A stretch of 64,000 nucleotides of DNA from Scleroderma bovista (lineage: Eukaryota; Basidiomycota; Agaricomycetes; Boletales; Sclerodermataceae), in NCBI GenBank assembly GCA_037178675.1, contig JAYMGJ010000742.1:1-64000 (forward strand), written 5' to 3'. Position 1 is the stretch's first letter; every line of letters begins with the position of its first letter. Under the pieces are notes generated by a model, which worked only from the letters and a program-made list of their open reading frames with translations, searched no databases and was not told where the DNA came from. The translations under genes and the position numbers were made by a program. Below are positions 11,196 to 20,335 of the stretch, one piece after another.

Positions 11196-14152
11196 TCAAT
11201 GAACACCATATGATTGGTGGCGCTTCTCCTTCTTCTGAAGCTCAAACTTTGCCAACTCGCACCGTGGACGCTTCGTTGGAGATGGGGCTGATGGAGATGG
11301 TGGTGACTTTCCTTTGGTATCAGCTGTTGGGAGTGTAAGGGGAGGAGGATCGTAATTGCCAGAAAGTTGTTCTTGGATGCTGGGGCTAATATGACGTGCT
11401 AAAACAGCTTGATTATCTTGATCGCGAGAGAGGGACAATGCCACACGCAGCGCCTTGACAAGATCATCTTCTGCGCTGAGTATATTCTGCATGGCAATTG
11501 CACGCTTGCTGTTAATCACCCCGGTCTCGAGGTTTTGCATTCCCACCAAGTTGGAATGAAGAACAGGGTGGAGGGCCGGCACAACAGAAAGAACTGCTGA
11601 AGATGGTGGTGTAGAAAGAGGTGTCAAGGGCGACAATACTGAATCTGGAGATCCCAGCTTGGGAAGGTTGTTGAAAGTGGCGAGATCTTCAATGATGGCA
11701 TCATTGTCAAGTGTGAATTCTTGCCACATTGTATCATCAGGAGTGTCTGCTAGTAGTTGCACATGTGGGAGCTCAATGGGGGACACTATGATAGATTAAA
11801 TAAGATCCGCAAAAAAAAAAAAAACACATACAAGGTTCAGGAGTGAGCAGCTGGATTCGAGCTTCTCCAGAGGTGATTACAAGGTGGGACACACAAAAAT
11901 GCCCATCCACTTCCTTGCCCTCTGTATCCGTATCCTCATCACTGCCAGTTTGATCACACATCTCTTCCATCCATTCCAACTCGCCGAGCATATCGAGATC
12001 TTCAGCTGCATTGATCTGTGCATCTGACAGCACAAAAGAGGTATCGGGTGATGTGCACAAATCGGGAGGCTTTGCTTGAATGGGAGGCACTGCATGGCGC
12101 ATTTCAAGCATATACTTCGCTTTTGAATGTTTTGCGTGCAACTCCTGAAAAAAGGTCGGCATAACCTGGACATTTTGCCGTGCCCAACGATCAGTAGTAG
12201 AGTGCAAACAGAAGAACTAAATACCTTCGTAATCAGGACAAGGACCCACACATCAATACATGGTAGGCGTCCTGAGTGTTGATATGATGCAAAGTATTTT
12301 GATTTAATGCAATGATTAAATGACTCAAGGTGGTTGGTTGTGTGAGGGAGGAAGTCCTCAGAGACACCTAAAAGTTTTGAAGCCTCATGGAAACCTGCAG
12401 GCGACCAGGCATGCCAGAAGTCTTGCAGTTTGAGATAGCCATGGAGATACAACATAAATGCCAAGCCTCCCTGAGACTTCTTTTTGGAAATAGTGTCCTG
12501 CTTCATCCCGAGTTCCTGGAACTGGGTAAGATGGGTATTGTACAAATCCACAGCCTCTTCAAATCTGTAGACATCCTTGAGTAACTTGTAAAGGAATTTG
12601 GCTAGTGTGTGTCGTGTTTCCTAGCGTTCATCTCCTCGGGGAATAACATGGAGTTTGCGATTCAATGCATTTCGCCAAGCTTGAGTGATATGGAAACGGC
12701 ATAGTAGTAAAAGCGCCATCGGGTAAACTTTGGCTAGAGCATTACGTTCACATGTATCATTATCTGTAAGAACGACCTTGACGTTGAAGTCCTCGCCCTT
12801 GCTGTTCTTTCCCATCGCGCTCTTCCATTTACTAAGTAGATCTTTGAGGAGCTTGCCATCGTAATCAGCATGAGCAGCCTTTGTGATCTTCCGTGCAGTA
12901 AAATGGAAAAATACAATCAGAATTCCTTTCCGGTCATCATCGATTACCATACCGATAAACAACAATGAGCGAGTGCTATTGATACCGAATGTGCCGTCAA
13001 GTAATAGAAGCTTGTGGTGGCCATATTGCCATGTGGCCTCTTGTTGCTCGGCAGTTGATAAGATCACGATAAAGCGATCATCTGGTCCATCTCCACATGG
13101 CTGGTAGTAAAGGCATGCATCTGTTAACTCGGGGTATGGGGGCTGAGGGTTTTTTTCACGGAACCATAAGTCTAGATTATGCTCGGCAGCTGAGCGTTGC
13201 TTAATACCCAATTTGGTATAGAGGGTGCAATATAATGAGGAGGTTTCGTGATCGCTGAGTAAGAATCGATGATGCGGGTCACCTGCAACTTGATCACCAA
13301 ATCGTTCCTTGGCATAATCATGGCAACGTTGCTGCAGTTGAGTCAATGGGACGCTCATCCGAAGAAGTTCCAAGGCAAAGTTTCGTATGTCGGGGTGTAA
13401 TGGGATGCGAGGGTTGCGGTCCATCTCTGTCAACTGTTGGCAAGCATCTGTGTGATTGAAAACACCTGACATCTCGTCTATACAGAGCAGCATCTTGTCT
13501 ATTAAGCAGATCACTGTTGTTATTGACTTGGAAGAATATCACGACTCACTTTTGGCATCATTTTCATCATGAGTCGTTACCAATTTAATCCAACTTGTGC
13601 ACACCACATGACGCCAGCCAATCTCTCGTTCCTTTGTTGGTTGCTTACCAGCCTCCGAGTCTGTCCCACAGAGACATTGATACAGTCGTGTACATCGTAC
13701 GTATGTTGATCCACGAGTCTTCTTTGCCTTGACAACTTTCCGATCTGTGTTCCTAATAGAATACTTGCTCCTGACATCACGGGGAATCTCATCTGGAATG
13801 TGTAATCCTATTGAGTGCATGAAAGGTTTAGCAAATATGTCACCGATGCCATGGGGTGGGGTGATGAATAAGTAACCTATTTGCATTAATAGTTCATAGG
13901 CTTCATCTATTATGGCATAAGTAAGCGCATATAGGCGACCCTGACCTTACGTTGCTCCTGGCAAGTATGAGAAAACCTTCGGATATCCAAACCTACGGTA
14001 CTGAGGTGGAGTTCCAATGCAGGTATAGCTTCCTTGGAAAGGAGAAGCTTGCTGGGAATGGTGGATTTCCCACTCGATTTGCATAGCATAGGGATGTCAT
14101 TGAGGTTGTTATACTGCATCCATGGTACCGGTGCTGCTGGATCCATTGTCAT
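11196..14152 (-). CDS. MULE-type transposase, five exons, one in-frame stop
   Basis: This encodes a DDE transposase of the Mutator-like type, which would cut and integrate its own element in the nucleus. My exons on the minus strand are 14152-13951, 13906-13550, 13498-12225, 12165-11832 and 11785-11196. All four introns (44-59 nt) are GT-AG and the phases close at 919 codons. Exon 2 has a Cys/Trp-rich segment (RLYQCLCG ... WRHVVCTSW) that may be a zinc DNA-binding domain. Exon 3 holds the first two acidic motifs (LLLDGTFG; VLTDND) and CRFHITQAWRN. The third lies in NHLESFN, just before exon 4. The C-terminus is Ser/Pro-rich with KRPRC. One TAG (12621-12623) interrupts exon 3 and looks like CAG-to-TAG. 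Terminal inverted repeats were not found. The family call is firm from the motifs; activity is doubtful. Confidence 0.8.
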
Positions 14153-14387
14153 TATGGGCTGTCGATATGGGGTGTAGGATTGCAATGGTATGCGTGGATG
14201 TATGCTACGGTATAAAAACTCTACAATACAGAAGGAGAACAGAAGATGGTAATGAGGTTGAAGGGGGAAGAGCAGGGATGGGGCTCCGCCCCACACACAA
14301 TGGGGCTGCACCCCACACACTGAGTTTGCAAATTTTAAACTCCGCACCACTTTTTCTCGGGGTGAGTTTCTAATCCCAACGTGCAGG
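14153..14387. other. Upstream region of the MULE gene
   Basis: This holds a minus-strand TATA-like ttttatacc near 14210 and two GC hairpins, ggggctccgcccc and ggggctgcacccc (about 14279-14314). It is the probable promoter of the MULE gene, and the boundary with the adjoining gag pseudogene lies here. The exact element end is not resolved. Confidence 0.4.
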
Positions 14388-15583
14388 ATGACCTTGAGGA
14401 GTGCCACAAGGTCTAGTGAGCCCGAAAGGGCTCGTGAAAAATTTTCCCATGGCAACCGAGCGCCCAACACCACTGATGGCAGTATGAGGCAAGTTCGCCT
14501 AGAGGAAGTAAACAGAGCCCTTGCTTGTGAGGAGACCAGTGGTCTTGACGACATATATGAGACACCTAACCCAAGGTTGATGACCTCAAGGAACACTACG
14601 AGGATGAATAGTCCTCTGACAAGTCTGCCAGCAAGCACCCCAATGATGGGGATTAGTCAACCAGTGAGTACACCAGTGATAGGAGAGTGGGAGACTCGAC
14701 TCCACGAGCTCCGTCATGCCTTCTTCTTTGCCTCCCCATTCTCCCAAGGACCATACCCTCCATGTTATAGTGAGGTGCAGGAGTCCATGCAAGAATTAAT
14801 GGGGATGCTCGCCAAGGACTGGCAAAACACACCCTGCGAGGAAAGGGACTACAACCACAGGTTGGTCCCAGGAGGAGACCAGGCGGCTATGTTCGACAGC
14901 CTCTGGGTAGCTCTCCTAACAAATCCTCAAAATGAGAACACATCATGCAGGGATGTATTCTCGGATAACCCAACACCAAGATTCACTGTCAAGAGTGAAA
15001 TCGACAACAAAGAGGAGCAAGACCACTTCTCCGTCTTCAACACTCCCACTCGCGGGACGAGTGGGCAACGAGTGACATTGAACACTCCGCAGGCAGAGAA
15101 TGACGGGGCATCAAGAGACACCTGATCGCAAGACATCCCACCCCACTTGGCTCGGCGTGAAAGTCGTGAAGAAGCAAGGGAAGTCCCTCGATACGAGCAA
15201 GGCCTGTTTGCTCAAAGGTACCAGAACCTTCTGCCTCCGCCACCCCCAGGAGGAGGAGGAGGAACCGACTCCTCAGACGACAACAGCAACAATGACAGAG
15301 AAGCGCACTCGGCATGAACTCCAAATTGCTCTGGGCAATATAATCAGCCGAGCTATACAGCTCAGAATCGAGGATTGACCCCTGGAATGAGTGGCTATAC
15401 AGACACTCTGCTCGACCGATACAGACAGTGTGTATACAAAGCTGTCCGCCGACCCGGCGATCCAGCAGGTCCAGAAGTGAAGTTGATGAAGATAACCCAG
15501 CCCAAGGCATACAAGGGCCAGGACAGCATCAACATATTTGATGAATAGGTGAACCAGGTTTTACGCTGGTTCAGAATTTATAA
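14388..15583 (+). pseudogene. Decayed retroelement gag, part 1 (element B)
   Basis: One reading frame runs through this whole segment and is broken only by TGA at 15123-15125, TGA at 15315-15317 and TAG at 15546-15548. The first and third are explained by single C-to-T or G-to-A changes (CGA to TGA, TGG to TAG). The 3' part reads as a Ty3/gypsy-type Gag core (KAYKGQDS ... VNQVLRWFRIY). A chromodomain Ty3/gypsy element is inserted at tataa (15579-15583), and the frame resumes at 23689. The N-terminal half is Ser/Thr/Asn-rich. No 5' LTR was found, because the MULE gene lies directly upstream. The structural role is inferred from the CCHC motif in part 3. Confidence 0.65.
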
Positions 15584-15951
15584 TGTTACGGACCAACTTT
15601 TATCTTATCTAATCTACGGTTAGATAGTGTTTATCTTATCTTAGTGTACAGCCTCTATCTTATCTACCTAGTCTAGACCTGTACCTCGTGCTGTACACAC
15701 TGCCACCCTTGACATCATTACGCATAGCCCTAGCTCCACAGTGATGTCATTACATAGCCTTCTGCCTGCACGGAGCCTCATGGATAGCCTCGCGTAGCCC
15801 TCGTGTATAGTAGTATATATACCGTGCAATCCAGTACCCAGAGGCTCCCCATTCGAGCTCATCTTGGGTCTTTGCTCTAGATACTCGCATCCTATCCTCT
15901 CAGAGTCTTAGCATGTGGTCGGATCCTTGGTGTTTGCCTAGGGTCGTCTCA
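15584..15951 (+). repeat. 5' LTR of the chromodomain Ty3/gypsy element
   Basis: It starts TGTTACGGACC and ends GGGTCGTCTCA. It is 368 bp, the same length as the 3' LTR. It differs from the 3' LTR at about eight positions, every one a C/T or A/G change. It contains the TATA box and predicted transcript start listed separately. Confidence 0.95.
15814..15861 (+). promoter_or_regulatory. LTR TATA box and predicted transcript start
   Basis: TATATATA lies at 15814-15821. About 30 bp downstream, at 15851-15861, is attcgagctca. This 11-mer is exactly complementary to the sequence 2 nt after the LTR (15954-15964). In Tf1-type elements the first 11 or so transcript bases pair with the primer site, so transcription is inferred to start at or near 15851. 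The same arrangement is kept in the 3' LTR (23583-23593). Confidence 0.7.
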
Positions 15952-15953
15952 CC

Positions 15954-15964
15954 TGAGCTCGAAT
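15954..15964 (+). promoter_or_regulatory. Self-priming primer-binding site
   Basis: tgagctcgaat is the perfect reverse complement of 15851-15861 inside the LTR, and no usual tRNA-like TGG primer site follows the LTR. This matches the known Tf1/sushi mechanism, in which the folded-back 5' end of the RNA is cleaved and used as primer for reverse transcription. The pairing is seen in the sequence; the mechanism is inferred. Confidence 0.75.
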
Positions 15965-16763
15965 CTAAACCATCTACTTGTTCTTCCACGCGCTGTTCCC
16001 CAGCCTAGTAAAGGGAAACTATACCCGGACTCCAGGGTTAAGGAGCTTCATCTTCACACCTTCCGTTTCGTGCACGGCCAGCCTTTAGCGCTGTTCCCGT
16101 AGTGCTTCGGCACTGGGAGTTTTAGCACCGCTTCCTTTACGTACTGTACACCAGCCCAGGGTCGTGCCTGGTGTCTGAAGGTCGGCGCCCGTTCAAGAGA
16201 GGTTCGCAGCCTCAAGGCGATTGAGACATACGTACTCAGTAGTTCCTGCGTCCGTGCAGAGGTAGAACCGTGATCTGAAGCCACTAGCCGTTTGTTCTTT
16301 GCATAGCTGTGCCACTGCCCTGACCCGGCGAGCGCGACAGGCGAACAAAGTCTTACGCTTAGTTTAGTGGAACACCTGTGGGGATCTAGTCCCGAATAGC
16401 CTTACTCCTATGTCACCCCTTACGTTAGTCACCATACCTTACCAGTTTCCTCGTCACCTCATCGAAGCGCAACAAGAGCGCTTGGCGATCATTTATGGTC
16501 CCCGCCCTGACACCCTTGTCAAAGTACAGGAAAGGGAGTCGGCAATCGAGGAAGAGTTTCAGTTCACCAACGCCGTTGCCGCCTACAGTCGCCTTGTCAG
16601 CGACTTCGAAATCCAAGTCCTCCTCGGTTTCTGCCATTCCCTTCCTGTCCTGCCCCTGCCAGACCTCCCGCTCGCTCGCCACCGCACATTCCGGTCCTCC
16701 CGTCTTCGGCCGGTTAAACAAAGACCTACCCCCTATTCCCGTCTCCACCCCTACTAGGTCGTC
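15965..16763 (+). other. Long leader with in-frame upstream ORF
   Basis: This is an 800-nt untranslated leader. An open frame from about 16410 to 16757 (115 codons, contains EEFQFTNAVAAYSRLVSDFE) is in the same frame as gag. It ends at a single TAG (16755-16757) only two codons before the gag ATG. It may be an original N-terminal Gag extension closed by one transition, or a chance upstream ORF. Confidence 0.4.
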
Positions 16764-17762
16764 ATGGCAGACCTCAACCAGCTCCTCGGACAGCTTGTCC
16801 AGGGGCAAATCAACCTACAGGCACATATCGCGGCCCTTGCGGCTGCACAGCCTCACCCTGCACCGCCGCCGTGCAAGAAGGTGGTCGCGGATCCCGGGAG
16901 TTACGATGGCTCCCCTCAGAAGTTCCACGAGTGGTGGTCCAAGATCAAGATTTGGTTACAGATCTCGATGGAGGGAGCAAATGACGCCCAGGTCACCGCC
17001 GCAGTTCTCTCCCGGCTCACTGGCCCAAAGGCTGGTCGGTGGGCTCAGGTCCATCTGGACAGCTGCATGGCGGCAGCCCAGGCTCTCGCCAACGCCCCGC
17101 CCGTCCTGGCCGGACAACTCCCGCCCCCGCCAGCCTGGCCTGCTTGGGATGACTTCTCGGAGGAGATAGAAAGGTTCTTTCTCCCCAGTAACAATGCCGA
17201 GTGGGCACGTGCCCAGCTTCTCTGCCTTAGGCAGGGTCCAAGGCAGAGGATCGACGACTTCTTAGCACAGTTCGAGGCACTCAAGAACCAAGGGGGCTGC
17301 GTAGACGACTACGCTCGCGATTTGCTCGAACGCGCGCTCCAGAGGAAACTCTTGGAGCAGATCTATATACAGGGGATGCGTCGGGACATGTATGCCCGGC
17401 TTGCAAACTCCGCTCGTGCAATGGGAAGAGCCCAGGAACTCTTTCTCATCAACTTCCAAGGGCAAGGCTCAGCCCGATACTACCAGGGCCAAAACTATTC
17501 ATCTTCAGCCGCATCTGGGAGTGGTGTCCCTATGGATATAGGTGCCGCTGAGACAAACCAGCAAAGGGGTAAAGGGCCCCAATGCTACAATTGCCAACTG
17601 TTTGGCCATATTGCACGAGAGTGCACAAAGCCGCGCCGCCCTCATCGTGGGCAACCACAAGCACGGGCAACGCAAGCCCAGCCGGAGGATGACCGGCTAA
17701 ATGCGGTCAGAGGAATGACGTTTGCAGAAATGCAGGCATTTTTCAAAGATTTAAAAGATTAG
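16764..17762 (+). CDS. gag: Gag polyprotein of the chromodomain element
   Basis: The 332-residue Gag forms the virus-like particle of the retrotransposon and binds its RNA. It has a short Gln/Ala/Pro-rich N-terminus, then a capsid-type helical core (about residues 45-230; PQKFHEWWSKIKIWLQ, FLAQFEALKNQ). A CCHC zinc knuckle CYNCQLFGHIARECTKP lies near residue 275 and a basic/Gln-rich tail follows. The ATG at 16764 is the first one after an in-frame stop. Near the end a slippery heptamer lets ribosomes shift into pol. The frame is intact, in contrast to pol. Confidence 0.9.
   Translation: MADLNQLLGQLVQGQINLQAHIAALAAAQPHPAPPPCKKVVADPGSYDGSPQKFHEWWSKIKIWLQISMEGANDAQVTAAVLSRLTGPKAGRWAQVHLDSCMAAAQALANAPPVLAGQLPPPPAWPAWDDFSEEIERFFLPSNNAEWARAQLLCLRQGPRQRIDDFLAQFEALKNQGGCVDDYARDLLERALQRKLLEQIYIQGMRRDMYARLANSARAMGRAQELFLINFQGQGSARYYQGQNYSSSAASGSGVPMDIGAAETNQQRGKGPQCYNCQLFGHIARECTKPRRPHRGQPQARATQAQPEDDRLNAVRGMTFAEMQAFFKDLKD
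17750..17756 (+). promoter_or_regulatory. -1 ribosomal frameshift site between gag and pol
   Basis: TTTAAAA lies in the phase required for simultaneous -1 slippage (zero-frame codons TTA AAA at 17751-17756), one codon before the gag stop TAG (17760-17762). The pol frame, open at 17762, is exactly -1 relative to gag. The X-XXY-YYZ pattern is the standard slippery signal. No downstream structure was modelled. Confidence 0.75.
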
Positions 17763-18569
17763 TGAGTGAGGATAAATCGGGCATCCTCGCTCTCGAGTCT
17801 TCTTTGGACACAGCTGTACGTATTCTGGACTATAGACTTTCTCGTGCTACTACTCCTGCAGTGCAGGAAATATTTAAATACCACATTGCTTTGTTACGTA
17901 CGAAAATAGCGAAAACCCACAAAAAAGTGTCTTCCGTAGTTTCTCCTGTTTCGGTTTCCCCTTCTCGCTTTTCTGTTTTGTCAGTTGATACTATGGACTG
18001 TGACTCGGACTGTACTGTACCTTCTAAGGGGGTCCCTGCAAAGGGCTCGGCGCCGGAAGTAAAATCGAGCATGCTTAATTCCCGATCGAATAAAAATGTT
18101 TCTTCTCCTTCTTTGGCATCTAAGGAACTGGAAAGTCCCGCCGGCAACTTGGAAGTTTTCATGGACTTACGAAGGTCCTTCACAATGGAACGTGAAGTGA
18201 CGGTACCGGTCTGCATCCGCGGACCACTTAATACTATAAAGGTAGATGCTCTGCTAGACAGTGGCGCTACTGGTTGTTTTGTTGACAAGAACTGGGCTCT
18301 TGATCGGCGGCTTCAGTTATCTAAGTTGGTAAAACCCGTTCCTGTGCTTAACATAGATGGCACTAGGAATCAGGAGGGCAACATCACGCATTATGTATTG
18401 TTGACAATCGGTATTGGGAAACATGCTGAAAAGCTGTGGTGTGCCGTCACGTGCCTTGGAAAAGTCCCGCTTATCCTTGGCCACACCTGGCTTCAGAAGC
18501 ACAACCCCGATATAGATTGGGTAAACGGCAAAGTTAATTTAACTAGGTGTCCTCCAGAGTGCAAGTCAC

Positions 18570-20335
18570 TGTCAAGACCGGTTCTCCTCAACGATCTTAC
18601 TAGGAGGTCCAGAGGTGCAGGGAACTAATGAGGAGGTAAGTCCAGACACTAGTAGGTGCTAGTTAGTGCGGAGAGTCAAGTCCGGGTCAAATGAACGAAG
18701 TCCGGGCACTAGAGGAGCACAGGGAGTAAGTCCGGGTTTTTGCGGAGTAAGTCCGGACCGTGGGAAAGTGGTCCGGAGTTGAGCGCAGCTTGTCCGGAGT
18801 GAAGGACATCCCAGAGGTGGGATAGTCCTGAGAGGTCTAGTGTCGAGTCTGGGACAGAGGTGGCTATTGCCCTCGTGCAAGTAGGAGACTTGCTAGGATC
18901 GGACATAGGACCAAGGGGATGAGATAGGACGGAGGCCGGAGTTGGCCGGAGTTCAGGAGTTCAGATGAACAGATGGATTTAGGAGAGCATGGTGGGTAGT
19001 ACAGAGTGGGGAGTATCTTAGTCGAGATTTGATCTAAGCACTACTAGGCCGGAGTATGGTAGTTTATATAGTAATGAAACTAAGGTGAGTATATACGGTG
19101 ACAAGTAAACACCTTAATGTCGAGACAAGGGATGGAGCAGAAGCAGACAGGAAAATAAACCAGGTACAAGAAAATAAAGCAGGGACAGGAAAATAAACCG
19201 GAGCGGAAGCAGACACGGGGAACTAGAGTTACAGGGACGACGGAGGAAAAGCAGGGACAAGGGAACTAGGTCGGAAGAGGACAGGTAAGGGTCAGAGGTG
19301 GACTTAACTAATGTTAAGTCCGGACCGATGTCCAGGACCGGAGGAAGTGGGACCGGAGGGAGTGCACGAGTGGAGGGAGTGCACAGGTGGAGGAAGGGCG
19401 GAGTAGCCGGAGGAAGGTCCGGAGTTGGACATGGAAATGTCCTAAGCCTTTGGTGGACCTGACAGAGGAAGTGGAGCAGGAGCAGGAGCAGAACTGAGCC
19501 AGAGTTGGATGTACCAGCCGGAGTTGGGCTACATCGCAGACAAGGCTAAGGGAGTGGCCGGACTGAAACCGGAGTAGCGACTAGTGGTAGGTATAGAGTT
19601 TAAAAGTCCAATCCATAGGACCGCAAAAAGACCAGAAACTGGACTGGACTGGACTGGTCGCAACCGGACTGCAGTTGCCAGTTGCCTACTTTTGAGAATG
19701 ATGAAAAAGACTGGTTGCAACCGGTTGCAACCGCATTATGTAAGCAATACATATATGGTATAAAAACCCCTATATTAGTGTAAAACTGATCTTTTTGGAT
19801 GAAATATGGCACAAATAAATATATAATGACTTGTATATAATTACTACAGTCTATAAATAGTATTTAGATGCTATCTGACACACCTTTGATGTGAAAAACA
19901 TCAATAAAATGCAAAAAAACCGGTTTTTTAGTGGTTTGGACTGGTTTTTTTTAGCAGTTTTGGACCGGTCTTTTTGAAAACCGGTTGCAACCACTTTGGA
20001 CCAGTCTTTAAGCGGTCCATGAACCATTCCCAGGCTTCCAAAAGCGGTCCAGTCCGGTCCTCTTCCAAAAAAGGCAAAAAAACCGGACTGGACTGGACTT
20101 TTAAACTCTAGGTAGGTACAGGTCCGACATGGAGGAGTTAGACCGTGGATCTGTCTAGAGGAAGACAGGGGTTAGTCCTGAGGTGGAGATGGACGTAGTG
20201 ACCGGAGTTGAGCTGGAGTGCAGCTATGGGGCTGGAGATGGCCGGACTAGATCCGGAGTTGCGTCTATGCCTAAGGAGAGGTCAGGCGGGCCATGGTTAG
20301 ACTGGAGTTGCGACTGGAAAAGTATGGATATGACA
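18570..20335 (+). mobile_element. Solo LTR, family C, copy 3, nested in pol
   Basis: It begins TGTCAAGACCGG, ends GGATATGACA and is flanked by gtcac at 18565-18569 and 20336-20340. It is the best-preserved member of the three-copy family. Its extra length is a 517-bp MITE at 19594-20110; without this and its 8-bp TSD it would be about 1.24 kb, like the other two. It lies in the protease-RT linker of the chromodomain element, so it is younger than that element. Confidence 0.95.
19594..20110. mobile_element. hAT-type MITE nested in the solo LTR
   Basis: This 517-bp non-coding element has terminal inverted repeats TAGAGTTTAAAAGTCCA and TGGACTTTTAAACTCTA. The 8-bp target duplication is ggtaggta at 19586-19593 and 20111-20118. 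The paralogous solo LTR at about 9805 carries one uninterrupted ggtaggta, so the empty site is visible in the window. Subterminal ccggttgcaacc motifs repeat near both ends, as expected for transposase binding sites. An 8-bp TSD with TAGAG-type ends indicates the hAT superfamily. Confidence 0.9.

Noticed and set aside
10890..14370. Terminal inverted repeats of the MULE based on aactcgggg motifs at both sides
   Set aside because: The similar motifs are in direct orientation and short, so no true inverted ends or target duplication could be shown.
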